Source: PVC group bacterium
GTDB taxonomy: Bacteria; Verrucomicrobiota; Kiritimatiellia; UBA8416
Length of the DNA: 64,000 nucleotides
NCBI GenBank assembly: GCA_003567805.1
Contig: PWYP01000143.1
Location: forward strand, 7,766 to 71,765
Direction of reading: 5' to 3'
The position numbers and the translations under genes are program-made. Under the pieces are notes generated by a model that saw nothing but the letters and a program-made list of their open reading frames with translations, was not told the DNA's origin and searched no databases. Of the stretch, positions 1 through 8,820 are shown in pieces. The first letter of the stretch is position 1. Each line of letters opens with the position of its first letter.

Positions 1-46
1 ATAATCAGCAAAATTGAGTATCGTAAACTTTCTTTTGCTGGTCGTA

Positions 47-1954
47 TCATGGCTGCTCAGTGAGATCCTCAGAATCGCTAAGGTCATCCTCTTCATCGAG
101 AACCGTTTGAGCTGCCATCTCTTCAGGAACTTCTGCTTCATCGACAGTATCAGGGGATAGTTCTTCTGCATCATCCGCTTGATCTGCGTCTCGGTTTTCT
201 CTGCGTCTCCGCTCGAATTGCTCTTCTAGCTGATCGGCGGTACGCTGGAGTTGTTCCAGTTCGTGTTCAAATTCGAGCCTTTGCATGCGATCACGAATTT
301 GGCGTTGGTGAACAAGTTGTGAGCGCTTGGGGATACCTTCATTACGGCTAATAGCCTGCGGGTCTGCCAATGCTAATGTTACGAAAATGATAGTTTCTGT
401 TTGTCGCGTTTCTTGTTTTTCATGAGAGAATAGATATTTTCCTATTATCGGGATGTCACCAAGTAAGGGGACACGGGACGTTTGTTTCGATTCTTGTGTA
501 TCCGTAAGGCCACCAATTGCGACAGTCTGCCCACTTTCCAGTGTGAAGTGGGTGCGGATTTCTTTGACTGCAATTTCTGGCCAAACGTTGCCATCGACAC
601 TTTTTTCGCCAACTTTACGACGAAGTGAGGGTTCAATGCGTGCCTCAATTAAATCATCGGTTTTAACGGTGGGAACCACAAGTAATTCAATTCCTGTATT
701 CAAATATCCGCTACGGATGTATTCTGTATTGATGGATGTATCCAGCTCCGCAAGGATTTGATCACCTGGGCTTTCAGCGGTACCACGTAAAACGGTACGT
801 CGAATAATCGGTTCGCGCTCGCCTACGCTAAAAAATGCATTGGTAGAGCCGCTCGATACGATGATTTTCGGGTTGGATACGATGCTAACACCGTCAGTCT
901 GTTTCAACGCGCTTAAAACGATGTTTAAGCTGTCAATATTGAGGATAGCTGCGCTGCTTCGTGACACATCGCGCGTAGTTTCTTCGCGTGCGTCCGAGAA
1001 GTTAAACTGCGATTGTTCTGTCGCGCGCCGTGACAGGGAACTCGGATCTCCCGAAGCGGATTGCCCTATGCTTACACCATCTGGATATGTAAACGAATCG
1101 CCACTGCCAATTCTTTCTCCAAATTCATTGAATCGAGCGTCTTCTCCATCAAAGAGATAATTGACTTGTCGCATTTCTCTTCCGTCGACTCGCTCGGTGC
1201 TTCGGTCACTGCTTCTCGTGGTTTGAAAGGGACCTGCTTGGAAATTGAGCCCTAATTCTGCCAGTGCATCCCAACGAACGCCCAGTTGCCTGAGAGCTTT
1301 GTCGGATAGTTCCATGAACTGTGTTTCGACGACGACCTGCCTAGCTTGAATATCGATCACTCCAATGATATTTTTTATTGCTCTTAGTTGGTCTTCCGTA
1401 TCGCGAATGATCATCGCGTTACGTGATGAGAAAATGGAGAGAGAGGCTCCGGATGATAGCATGCGCTCGACCACAGGCCGCACCTCTTCAACGGTGGTGT
1501 AATTCAGGAAAATGGTTTCTGTCGTCATCGGAACCGGTGCATCAGGGGGTTGATCAAGGATGGTGAAAACGCCAGATCCCTGGGGTCTTTCCACAAGCGC
1601 TAGCCCGTGCATGGAAAGAATGGCCGCCAAGGCAGGGCGCCACTCCACATTGTCTAGATTTACCGTGACACGCGCAGTCAAAAGTTCGGGGTCAGCGATG
1701 ATATTGGCACCGGCAATCCGGCTGAACAGTCGCACGACGTCAATTAATTCCACATCATCAAGGGAAATCGTGATTTCTGTTGGTGCGCTGATCCGAGTCA
1801 CGTCGGGTTGTTCCAGTTCTTGTTCTGGGCTCGCTGTCACAGGAGCGGGCGTGAACTCTGTATCTTCACTCATTTCTGCGGATGTTTGCGCAGAAATCAC
1901 GCTCACAGCACTGCAGCCTAGAATACATATTAAAGCGAGTTTCCCTGTTTTCAT
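47..1954 (-). CDS. pilQ: PilQ/GspD-family outer-membrane secretin
   Basis: Secretin forming the outer-membrane channel of a type IV pilus or type II secretion machine. The 635-residue protein has a signal peptide at residues 1-22 (MKTGKLALICILGCSAVSVISA), a short secretin N-terminal domain at about 60-130, an N1-like domain at about 145-205 and the secretin beta-barrel domain at about 330-520, containing VPLLGDIPIIG. The start is set at 1954 by the Shine-Dalgarno AGAAGGAG; an upstream in-frame ATG at 1990 would bury the signal peptide. It is the last gene of the M-N-O-P-Q-like cluster, so PilQ fits better than GspD. Oddity: after the secretin domain comes a charged coiled-coil and very acidic tail of about 100 residues. 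Family call firm; the pilus versus T2SS choice is inferred from neighbours. Confidence 0.85.
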   Translation of the reverse strand: MKTGKLALICILGCSAVSVISAQTSAEMSEDTEFTPAPVTASPEQELEQPDVTRISAPTEITISLDDVELIDVVRLFSRIAGANIIADPELLTARVTVNLDNVEWRPALAAILSMHGLALVERPQGSGVFTILDQPPDAPVPMTTETIFLNYTTVEEVRPVVERMLSSGASLSIFSSRNAMIIRDTEDQLRAIKNIIGVIDIQARQVVVETQFMELSDKALRQLGVRWDALAELGLNFQAGPFQTTRSSDRSTERVDGREMRQVNYLFDGEDARFNEFGERIGSGDSFTYPDGVSIGQSASGDPSSLSRRATEQSQFNFSDAREETTRDVSRSSAAILNIDSLNIVLSALKQTDGVSIVSNPKIIVSSGSTNAFFSVGEREPIIRRTVLRGTAESPGDQILAELDTSINTEYIRSGYLNTGIELLVVPTVKTDDLIEARIEPSLRRKVGEKSVDGNVWPEIAVKEIRTHFTLESGQTVAIGGLTDTQESKQTSRVPLLGDIPIIGKYLFSHEKQETRQTETIIFVTLALADPQAISRNEGIPKRSQLVHQRQIRDRMQRLEFEHELEQLQRTADQLEEQFERRRRENRDADQADDAEELSPDTVDEAEVPEEMAAQTVLDEEDDLSDSEDLTEQP

Positions 1955-2020
1955 ACTCGTTCTCCTTCTATCTTCTCTATCTCTTAACATGTTGCTTTGT
2001 GAAATGGTAGTTCGAAAGTA

Positions 2021-2476
2021 TTATGGTGATAATATTGCAGGGGACGACCTTTCCCAAATGCGCATAGGTTGGGCCGGGTTTTGGATGGATGTCACATGCA
2101 TTCGGGTTGTGGTTATGCCTGCTTCCGATATACGGTCGACACGCCAGGCATAGATAAGGTGTCCTTCGCGCAAGGTAATGGTTTCGCCTTCTTCCACAAT
2201 TCCAATTTGGTCAATAATAGCTACAAATTGTTCTCGTCCGGCGTGGGTAATCCCCCGTATGCGAAATTGGGGCCAGGCGATTTGGGCTGCTTGTGTCTCT
2301 CGCTCTCGCGCTTGCACTTGATCATCTTCTGATGGTTGCACGTAGTCGGTTGGAAGCAAGGGGTCACGGATACTATGGAAATCATCCGTTAATTCTTTTA
2401 TTCGTGTCATGGCCATCGTGTGTGAGAGGGCCATAACGTTGATGAGGATAACCATTACAAAATAATGAAATCGCAT
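2021..2476 (-). CDS. PilP/GspC-like small exported pilus assembly protein
   Basis: A 151-residue protein with an N-terminal hydrophobic signal or anchor (residues 2-22) followed by a short linker and a small beta-rich domain at about 75-140, with repeated Gly/Ile/Glu turns as in PilP and GspC homology regions, which contact the secretin. The start at 2476 lies one base after the stop of the upstream pilO-like gene, with GAGGA eight bases before it. Sequence identity to known PilP is not obvious by eye; the call rests mainly on position between the PilO-like protein and the secretin. The alternative is a lineage-specific secretin accessory protein. Confidence 0.55.
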   Translation of the reverse strand: MRFHYFVMVILINVMALSHTMAMTRIKELTDDFHSIRDPLLPTDYVQPSEDDQVQARERETQAAQIAWPQFRIRGITHAGREQFVAIIDQIGIVEEGETITLREGHLIYAWRVDRISEAGITTTRMHVTSIQNPAQPMRIWERSSPAILSP

Positions 2477-2477
2477 G

Positions 2478-3137
2478 TTATTGTTCCTCGTCCGTGAGTA
2501 ATTCTGCACTTAATCGATTTGGCTGTTCGGGGTCTTTCCATACAGGCCATTGCACTGTGACGTTGAAAACATGTCTTGCTACGTGTTGAGCGGTTCCGGC
2601 TGATACGGTAGTGTTTACGACAGCAACATAGGGATTATGGTTCTGCAGGCTATGCAGGAATAGGATGAAATCATGAATACCTGCTTCGACGTTAAAGTTG
2701 ACGGCATAAGGCCATAATGCTGGAAGTTGGTTAGCGCGGGCTTGTTCTGCAGCCGGAGGTGGTCCCGATGTTTCCCGAATATTTCGAATCGTGACACCAG
2801 CTTGTTCTGCGACCTCGTTCAGCTCAGCTTCGGCAACGAGTAAATAGTTGCCCAAACTGGGCCGTAAAATATGACGCTGCGTTTCTGATACGTCTAGTAT
2901 ATGTTGTATGGTTTCGATATTGCGTGCACGATTCGCCTGCATTTGACGGATGTTGCGATCCGCTTGCCATAATTTCTCTTCAATTTCCTTGAGGCGCTCG
3001 CGTCCCGTCCGCACATTGGCTCGGTAGGGAAGCAACCCGAATGTGATGACGACATATAGTATGCCAACGCTAAAGAGTCCAATCATGAACAGCACTTTGT
3101 TGCGTTCACTCTTGTCGGCTGGTAACTGTAATTTCAT
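2478..3137 (-). CDS. pilO: PilO-like inner-membrane pilus assembly protein
   Basis: A 219-residue bitopic protein: short cytoplasmic N-terminus, one membrane segment at about residues 15-37, a coiled-coil at about 40-80 and a ferredoxin-like periplasmic domain at about 95-205. This is the usual PilO/GspM plan. PilO pairs with PilN to form the periplasmic alignment complex linking the PilM ring to the secretin. Its start overlaps the stop of the PilN-like gene by four bases (ATGA), indicating translational coupling. Identification combines architecture and gene order. Confidence 0.7.
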   Translation of the reverse strand: MKLQLPADKSERNKVLFMIGLFSVGILYVVITFGLLPYRANVRTGRERLKEIEEKLWQADRNIRQMQANRARNIETIQHILDVSETQRHILRPSLGNYLLVAEAELNEVAEQAGVTIRNIRETSGPPPAAEQARANQLPALWPYAVNFNVEAGIHDFILFLHSLQNHNPYVAVVNTTVSAGTAQHVARHVFNVTVQWPVWKDPEQPNRLSAELLTDEEQ

Positions 3138-3769
3138 AATAATCTATTTTCCCGCGGTAAGTCATTGAACTGCACGCGAATGGAGAAAACGCGCATACGG
3201 TCTCCTTCCTGACCAGATGCCGCATCAAAGTTGGGTATTTCGGTTGTGGATACAGCTTGCTCGATTAACTGGTGTTCCTGCAATGCATCTTTGAAAGCCA
3301 AAATGGATGTCAACGCATCAGGTTCACTAACGCGGCCTTCGATCAAGAGGGTTGGTCGTCTTATGGGAGGGCTGCCGCCGGTGGGTTGATTGGGTGCGGC
3401 AGGGGACTGCATCCGAATCGAAATAACCTGAATGTTTGGAGGGGTACTTTCCAGAATTGCGAACAGAACACTATCCCAGTATGGAGCCGATTCGCGCCAC
3501 GCCTCCATTTCGGCTTTGATTCGGGTATTGTGATTTAGGCGTCCCTGCTGACGGATGGCCACATTTTGCTGGGGCTCGGCCGCTTGCCATCTGGACTCAT
3601 GCATTTGTAAATTCGTTCTGAGTACGTAATAACTGAAACTTTGTTGAAGAATAATCACAAGGACAAGCGCAGGCCCTGCTATAGAAACAATTTTTGTGGC
3701 CGTTTTGGTATTGATTTGACTACCGCTACGCTTTTCCTCTGGCAAAATGAGGTTGACGGAAAGACTCAT
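3134..3769 (-). CDS. pilN: PilN-like inner-membrane pilus assembly protein
   Basis: A 211-residue protein beginning MSLSVNLILPEE, close to the conserved PilN N-terminal segment (INLLP) that binds PilM in the cytoplasm. One membrane segment follows at about residues 28-50, then a coil and a ferredoxin-like periplasmic domain at about 85-205. It overlaps both neighbours by four bases (pilM upstream, pilO downstream), so all are probably made from one transcript. It acts with PilO as the periplasmic part of the assembly complex. Confidence 0.75.
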   Translation of the reverse strand: MSLSVNLILPEEKRSGSQINTKTATKIVSIAGPALVLVIILQQSFSYYVLRTNLQMHESRWQAAEPQQNVAIRQQGRLNHNTRIKAEMEAWRESAPYWDSVLFAILESTPPNIQVISIRMQSPAAPNQPTGGSPPIRRPTLLIEGRVSEPDALTSILAFKDALQEHQLIEQAVSTTEIPNFDAASGQEGDRMRVFSIRVQFNDLPRENRLL

Positions 3770-4794
3770 TCTTCCTCCTCAAATGTTGAAAGTGCGGCAC
3801 CCAAAGCTGCCGCGAATCGCCAAGGATCTTTTTCGATTTCTGGTGGAAGAGGAGAGGGTAGTGTCAGGTTGGAGATATCAAAGGGATTCCAGGGCATGAC
3901 GGGGATCGTCATTTTACTCTCAATAAGCTGGATGGCTGTATCTGAATTGCTAAAGGGGCCGCTGAGATAGATCGTTTGGACGGAGCAGTTATCACGGCGT
4001 TCAATGAACTCTCTGGATACAACCAGTTGGCTGAAGAGGGGTTGCAGGATGTCATGCAACAGATCGGAAATATCGAAGGCTTCATCGGCAAGGATACTGG
4101 ATGCCGTCGTCATATCCACATTCAAAGATGTTGTTATTTTGCTGAAAACCTTTTCCATGCCGAGGTCAAAGCGTCTTAATAGCATTAAAGACTTTTTATG
4201 AAAAATGGAGAAGGTGCAGGCACGGGTGCTAAAATCAATGAAGCCTACGGTTTGATTTTCATCAGCAGTGACGGGGCCAGCTTCGAATGCAGTCAATGCC
4301 GCTACAGGGGAAGCCCCAAATTGCCATGGGGCCGGGAGGCCAGATGAGAACAAGCTCAGGCAGTTTGTTGATTCGGGTTCGGGTAAACCGACGGCCAAGA
4401 TACGAGATTCAGAGCGACCGGATCCTTCGAGTAGAATACGATAGCCTAAGCGGTCCGTGGTATCATCAGGCAACCCCAGATTGCGTGCCAATTTTTCATC
4501 AAAAGACGCATCGATCGCACCCGGTGTTGTAAGCAACTTTAGCGATGTGCCTGAAACATTGAGGCATATAGACGCATAATTGGATCGCAGTTTTAAGGGA
4601 ATGGAAAAAGAAGAAGCTTGGAACTGTTTGGGGCTAAAGTCGAAGGAGGGCAGCGTGTCGAGACCAATGAGACTCAATTCACTACCGTTTTTCCGTATGC
4701 GTACTACTTTCGTTTCGCCAATATCGAAGTCGATGCCATTGACATCTATCGGCTTGGGTTTGATTTTTTCTGCAATTTTTTCAAAAACAGTCAT
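3766..4794 (-). CDS. pilM: PilM-like actin-fold pilus assembly ATPase
   Basis: A cytoplasmic, 342-residue actin/FtsA-fold protein of the PilM/GspL type. An Asp/Gly-rich nucleotide-phosphate loop lies near the N-terminus (FDIGETKVVRI, about residues 23-33), a second lies mid-protein (VGFIDFSTRACTFSIF) and a late adenosine-type motif is IYLSGPFSN. PilM binds the N-terminus of PilN and connects to the motor ATPase. ATG at 4794 is preferred (upstream GGAAAA); an in-frame GTG at 4809 is possible. First gene of the pilM-N-O-P-Q-like cluster, 154 bases downstream of purB, with no convincing promoter visible in that gap. Confidence 0.7.
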   Translation of the reverse strand: MTVFEKIAEKIKPKPIDVNGIDFDIGETKVVRIRKNGSELSLIGLDTLPSFDFSPKQFQASSFSIPLKLRSNYASICLNVSGTSLKLLTTPGAIDASFDEKLARNLGLPDDTTDRLGYRILLEGSGRSESRILAVGLPEPESTNCLSLFSSGLPAPWQFGASPVAALTAFEAGPVTADENQTVGFIDFSTRACTFSIFHKKSLMLLRRFDLGMEKVFSKITTSLNVDMTTASSILADEAFDISDLLHDILQPLFSQLVVSREFIERRDNCSVQTIYLSGPFSNSDTAIQLIESKMTIPVMPWNPFDISNLTLPSPLPPEIEKDPWRFAAALGAALSTFEEEE

Positions 4795-4948
4795 TGCTTT
4801 TCCATACACCGGGCATCGTCTTTCATGTCATGCATAGATCGCTATACGCACCTACCTGATGCCATTTAAAGCTCTACGAGTATCAAATTACAATGAAAAA
4901 AGCAACTTGAGAGAAGTGTATATTTGCCTTTAGCAAGTATGGGATCAT

Positions 4949-6307
4949 TTAGAGTAAGTTGACGAGTTCGGCCGCTATGCCCACATACTGAGCTGGTGTT
5001 AATGCTAACAGACGTTGTTTGTCGGTCTCTGGCAAGGGGGCGTTGTTGATGAACTCCTGAATCGTCTCTTTGGTGACGCGCTTACCCCGGGTTAATTCTT
5101 TGAGCTGTTCGTATGGATTTGCAATGCCAGCTTTTCGCATGACAGTTTGTACGGGTTCCGCCAGTACTTCCCATGCATTTTCGAGGTCATGCGCAAGTAC
5201 ATCTACGTTCAAAGTGAGTTTTTGCAAGCCTTTCAAGGTTGATCGGTATGCAATTAAGCAGTATGCCATTGCGCTGCCTGTATTGCGTAAAACGGTTGAG
5301 TCGGATAGATCGCGTTGTAGGCGCGATACGGGAAGTTTGGCAGCCAAGTGCTCCAACAATGCATTGGCAAGACCAATATTGCCTTCGCTGTTTTCGAAGT
5401 CGATGGGGTTGACTTTGTGCGGCATCGTTGATGAGCCTATTTCACCAGCGACCGTTTTTTGTTTGAAAACGCCCATGGAAATGTAAAGCCAGATATCGCG
5501 GTTAAAATCGAGGAGTATGCTGTTCCACAAGGCTAGCTCATAAAACATGCCGGCAAGGGTGTCATGGGGTTCAATTTGGGTTGTAAACAAGTTCTGTTCG
5601 AGTTGTAGTTGATCTTCAATAACGCGTTTTGTAAGTGCGATCCAGTCGACATCGGGATAGGCACTGTAATGAGCATTGAAGCAGCCTACGGCACCATTGA
5701 GCTTTCCTGTAAGACGAATAGAATCGATGCGGTTTGCACGGCGGCGCATGCGATCAGCGAAAACTGCAAATTCCTTGCCTAACGTTACGGGGGATGCTGG
5801 CTGACCATGGGTTCTGGCCAGCATCGGGACGTTGGCATATTGACGCGCAAATTCAATGAGCACATCGATGATGGTATTTTGTTCCTGTCGTAGAATTTTG
5901 AGTCCCTCACGGCATTGTAAGGCATGGGCGAGGTTATTGATGTCTTCGGATGTGCAGGCGAAGTGAATAAACCCCGTAAGGCCTTCGAGTCCTGCCGCTT
6001 TTACGCGTTCCTGCAGAAAATATTCGATCGCTTTGACATCGTGACGGGTTGTCTGCTCGATTTCCTTGATACGCTTAGCGTCTTCTGCACTGAAATTGTC
6101 GACGATGTTTCGTAAAGCTTGCTGCTGTGCTTTTTGCAGAGGAGTGGCTTCGGGGATGCCTGGCTCTTGGCAAAGGGCGATGAGCCACTCAATTTCTGCG
6201 CATACTCGCATTTTCATGAGCCCGGCTTCAGAAAAGACGGATACTAGGGGTGCTACCGCTTCGGTGTAGCGTCCATCAACGGGAGAAACAGCAAATAACG
6301 GTTCCAT
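4949..6307 (-). CDS. purB: Adenylosuccinate lyase
   Basis: Cytoplasmic enzyme of purine synthesis that cleaves succinylaminoimidazole carboxamide ribotide to AICAR and adenylosuccinate to AMP, releasing fumarate. The 452-residue length and the signature GSSTMPHKVNPIDFEN (about residues 292-307) place it in the E. coli-type PurB branch of the fumarase/aspartase superfamily. The TRHDVKAIEYFL and RTHGQPASPVTLGKEF segments carry further active-site residues. The start is supported by AAAGGAAC upstream. tRNA-Gly lies 111 bases upstream on the same strand and could share a transcript. Confidence 0.95.
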   Translation of the reverse strand: MEPLFAVSPVDGRYTEAVAPLVSVFSEAGLMKMRVCAEIEWLIALCQEPGIPEATPLQKAQQQALRNIVDNFSAEDAKRIKEIEQTTRHDVKAIEYFLQERVKAAGLEGLTGFIHFACTSEDINNLAHALQCREGLKILRQEQNTIIDVLIEFARQYANVPMLARTHGQPASPVTLGKEFAVFADRMRRRANRIDSIRLTGKLNGAVGCFNAHYSAYPDVDWIALTKRVIEDQLQLEQNLFTTQIEPHDTLAGMFYELALWNSILLDFNRDIWLYISMGVFKQKTVAGEIGSSTMPHKVNPIDFENSEGNIGLANALLEHLAAKLPVSRLQRDLSDSTVLRNTGSAMAYCLIAYRSTLKGLQKLTLNVDVLAHDLENAWEVLAEPVQTVMRKAGIANPYEQLKELTRGKRVTKETIQEFINNAPLPETDKQRLLALTPAQYVGIAAELVNLL

Positions 6308-6418
6308 AGCGTGAAGTTCCTTTGTGTAGAATTCTTAGAGGTCTCTGGGTACGAGTGCCACAATCTGGCTCACTGGTGCGCTGCATACTTTTCCCTAAAG
6401 AATGTGGGTCAAACGAGA

Positions 6419-6492
6419 TGGAGCGGGCGACGGGAATCGAACCCGTATGGCCAGCTTGGAAGGCTGGAGTTCTACCATTGAACTACGCCCGC
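6419..6492 (-). tRNA. tRNA-Gly (anticodon TCC)
   Basis: Full cloverleaf on the minus strand: acceptor GCGGGCG/CGCCCGC, D-arm, anticodon stem CCAGC/GCTGG with loop CTTCCAA (anticodon TCC), T-arm CGGGTTCGATTCCCG, and an encoded CCA end. It is expected to read the GGA and GGG codons. Confidence 0.95.
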
Positions 6493-6512
6493 GTTTTGCG
6501 CGATGGGTAATG

Positions 6513-6542
6513 ACTATATGTCTTGCCTATTTGGAATGTCAA
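6513..6542 (-). promoter_or_regulatory. Sigma-70-type promoter for tRNA-Gly
   Basis: On the minus strand TTGACA (6537-6542) is followed after 18 bases by TATAGT (6513-6518), about 20 bases before the tRNA 5' end. The match is five or six of six in each box. It may also supply transcription to purB, as no terminator is evident between them. Confidence 0.75.
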
Positions 6543-6638
6543 CACCCGAGTTGTGAAATCGATTGTTTGGAAATGAATTTGTTTTGAATGGGGAAATTTG
6601 ACTGGGATCGGAGACGTATCTTGCGTAGGATACCGCCC

Positions 6639-7106
6639 ATGCGTGTAAACTTTCGTTTTGTAATAAGATTGTTGTGTGTTGTCTTTAGTCTCGCCGTGGT
6701 TTTTGGCGTGACGGGATGTCGCGGGGTGCATCCTCCTCGGCGAGATCCGGACCGCGTTGTATCTATGGAAGTTACGGCATATTGCCCTTGTGGAGAGTGC
6801 TGTGGATGGGTCCGGAATTGGCGTTTTCAGCCTGTGTATGCGTATGGTCCAAACAAAGGTCGGCGAAAAATTGTTGGACAGACGGCCAGTGGTACCCAAG
6901 CGCGACCGGGGACGATAGCGGCGGATACGAGTCTGTATCCATTTGGTACGATCATGTACATTGAGGGATACGGTTATGGTCGTGTCGAAGACCGCGGGGG
7001 GGCCATCAAAGACCAGAAAATAGATTTGTTTTATCGGACGCATCAACAGGCGCTGGAATGGGGACGGCAGCATAAGAGTGTGAAGGTGTGGTTTCCGAGG
7101 GAGTAG
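6639..7106 (+). CDS. 3D-domain lipoprotein (MltA/YabE-like)
   Basis: A 155-residue predicted lipoprotein. The signal peptide ends in a lipobox-like GVTGC (about residues 21-25), so the mature protein starts at Cys25 and should be membrane-anchored. The rest is a 3D domain, named after three Asp residues: EVTAYCPCGECCG, IAADTSLYPFGT, VEDRGGAIKDQKIDLF. This fold occurs in MltA lytic transglycosylases and Rpf/YabE-type cell-wall enzymes, so a role in peptidoglycan cleavage or binding is likely but unproven. ATG at 6639 is chosen over an in-frame ATG at 6588 because it gives a proper signal peptide and has TAGGA upstream. The stop codon is followed at once by a repeat block. Confidence 0.75.
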   Translation: MRVNFRFVIRLLCVVFSLAVVFGVTGCRGVHPPRRDPDRVVSMEVTAYCPCGECCGWVRNWRFQPVYAYGPNKGRRKIVGQTASGTQARPGTIAADTSLYPFGTIMYIEGYGYGRVEDRGGAIKDQKIDLFYRTHQQALEWGRQHKSVKVWFPRE

Positions 7107-7205
7107 GGGGCAGTGAGTGTGTGGAACGAGAAACGTGGAACGTATGACGTGGGCCGTGGAGTGTGGACGGTAGCTGGTGAGCTCTGCTGTTTGAGAGACA
7201 GGATT
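7107..7205 (+). repeat. Degenerate short-period repeat, family A copy 1, with tail motif
   Basis: G-rich block of imperfect units built on GTGGAACGTGG-like words (AACGTGGAACGT at about 7132-7143), starting right after the TAG of the 3D-lipoprotein gene and running to about 7170. It continues into AGCTGGTGAGCTCTGCTGT and GACAG (7172-7201). About 75 bases align with 10071-10145 upstream of lolD. No coding signal is evident on either strand. Confidence 0.7.
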
Positions 7206-7242
7206 ATTTTTTGACAGGATGATGTGAGGAAGAGAGGGAAAT

Positions 7243-8688
7243 GTGAGTCAGGAAAATGAGTATCGAGAGCAGCGGTTACGTAACATGGAGGCCCTTGTGG
7301 CTGCTGGATATGCGCCTTATGGCGCAGCCTTTGATAGAACCGCAAAACTGGAACAATTGCATGTTGATTTCGTGGAGGAGCAAGAGGTGCGCGCTGCGGG
7401 GCGGCTGACTACGATCCGGGATATGGGCAAAAGCATATTTGCCGATCTACATGATGGGAGTGCCCGGTTTCAGATCTATGTGCAGAAGAAGGCTTTAGCG
7501 CAAGAGGCTTTCGAGGCTTTCAAACTGCTGGATCTAGGAGATCAGATTGGTATTACCGGAACGTTTTTTGTTACGCGTACAGGAGAACAAACGATTAAGG
7601 TTACGGACTGGACCATGTTGTCAAAGGCCTTATTGCCAATGCCGGAAAAATTTCATGGGCTAAAGGATACGGAGGCGCGTTACAGGTACCGTTATCTGGA
7701 CCTTATTTCGAACCCGACATCGCGGCAGCTCTTTAATCGTCGCACGGCGATGATTCGTGAAATTCGGAGTTATCTCTCTGACCGCGGTTTTTATGAGGTG
7801 GAAACACCGATGATGCAGCCGCAGGCTGGTGGTGCCGCCGCACGTCCTTTTAAAACGCATTATGAAGCATTGGGCACAGATATGTTTTTGCGCATTGCGC
7901 CGGAATTGTATCTGAAGCGTTTGTTGGTGGGGGGATTCGACAAGGTATTTGAACTGAATCGCAACTTTCGCAATGAGGGGTTGGATCGTACGCACAATCC
8001 TGAATTTACGATGCTGGAAATCTATGAAGCCTACACGGATGTGAATGGTATGCAGGCCTTGATTGAAGGCATGATTCGTCATGTTGCTCTGACGGTATTT
8101 GGCACCTTGCAGGTAGGGTCCGAGGACCGTCCGGTCGATTTGGAGCCAGCGTGGCGTGAAGTTACCTATCGCGAGCTGATCGAAGAGAAGATGGGCAAGG
8201 ATTGGTACGAATTGTCAGTGGAGGATGCGCGCGCAAAGGCAGAAGCGCAAGGTCTGGAAATTGAGCCGGAATGGGATCATCTTCTGATCACACACGAAGT
8301 ATATGAAAAATTAATCGAAAAGCATTTGATTGCACCAACATTTGTAAAGCGTTTGCCTGCAACTTTGATTCCGCTGGCTAAGGCTTGTCCAGATGATGCA
8401 TCCTTGGCTGATGTTTTTGAATTGGTGATTGCCGGTCAAGAGGTGGCCCCCGCATATACCGAATTGAATGATCCGCTTGAGCAGCGCAGGCGATTGGAAG
8501 CACAGGCAGGGGAGAATCAAGAGAAGATTGATGAGGACTTTCTGCTTGCGCTGGAACAGGGCATGCCACCGGCGGGCGGTATGGGGGTCGGGATTGATCG
8601 GCTGATGATGATTCTGGCTGGTGTAGATGCCATTCGTGATGTGATTCTGTTCCCGCAGTTGAAGCCGAGAGGAGAGGTTGCAGGGTAG
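7243..8688 (+). CDS. lysS: Lysyl-tRNA synthetase, class II
   Basis: Charges tRNA-Lys with lysine using ATP. The 481-residue protein has the N-terminal OB-fold anticodon-binding domain (about residues 45-145) and a class II catalytic core: motif 2 with FRNEGLDRTHNPEFTMLEIY at about 242-261 and motif 3 GMGVGIDRLMMIL near 447-459. Start is GTG at 7243 with GAGAGGG upstream; an overlapping ATG two bases earlier is immediately stopped. The last codons (GTT GCA GGG TAG) belong to a repeat that continues beyond the gene, so the final two or three residues look repeat-derived. Confidence 0.95.
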   Translation: MSQENEYREQRLRNMEALVAAGYAPYGAAFDRTAKLEQLHVDFVEEQEVRAAGRLTTIRDMGKSIFADLHDGSARFQIYVQKKALAQEAFEAFKLLDLGDQIGITGTFFVTRTGEQTIKVTDWTMLSKALLPMPEKFHGLKDTEARYRYRYLDLISNPTSRQLFNRRTAMIREIRSYLSDRGFYEVETPMMQPQAGGAAARPFKTHYEALGTDMFLRIAPELYLKRLLVGGFDKVFELNRNFRNEGLDRTHNPEFTMLEIYEAYTDVNGMQALIEGMIRHVALTVFGTLQVGSEDRPVDLEPAWREVTYRELIEEKMGKDWYELSVEDARAKAEAQGLEIEPEWDHLLITHEVYEKLIEKHLIAPTFVKRLPATLIPLAKACPDDASLADVFELVIAGQEVAPAYTELNDPLEQRRRLEAQAGENQEKIDEDFLLALEQGMPPAGGMGVGIDRLMMILAGVDAIRDVILFPQLKPRGEVAG

Positions 8689-8716
8689 CAAGGTGACAAG
8701 GTTGCAGGCTGGTAGC
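8674..8716 (+). repeat. Degenerate short-period repeat, family B
   Basis: Units of the form AGGTTGCAGG / TAGCAAGGTGACAAGG, about 7-8 bases each, begin inside the last codons of lysS and run to about 8710. They directly precede the hairpin at 8717-8739. Sequence differs from family A but position relative to the stop codon is similar. Confidence 0.6.
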
Positions 8717-8739
8717 CCCGACTCCATTTGGGGTGCGGG
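8717..8739 (+). repeat. Short hairpin element (CCCGACTCC type), copy 1
   Basis: Stem CCCG-ACTCC / GGGGT-G-CGGG with loop ATTT and one bulged G. The same core, CCCGACTCC plus GGGG plus CGGGA, forms the centre of the larger hairpin at 10949-11020. It is followed by the tail GGGCTTTGCTGTTTAGACAG (8745-8764), shared with 7179-7201 and 10120-10141. No T-tract follows, so it is not a standard terminator. Confidence 0.55.
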
Positions 8740-8820
8740 ATCATGGGCTTTGCTGTTTAGACAGAAAGATGGGGACAGAAAGAACTGGTAGGCTCTGTCT
8801 TCTAGGATGGGATTGTTTGT

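Noticed and set aside
6322..6587. Plus-strand open frames over tRNA-Gly
   Set aside because: Antisense of the tRNA and its promoter; the translation (RDGAGDGNRTRM) comes from the tRNA sequence.
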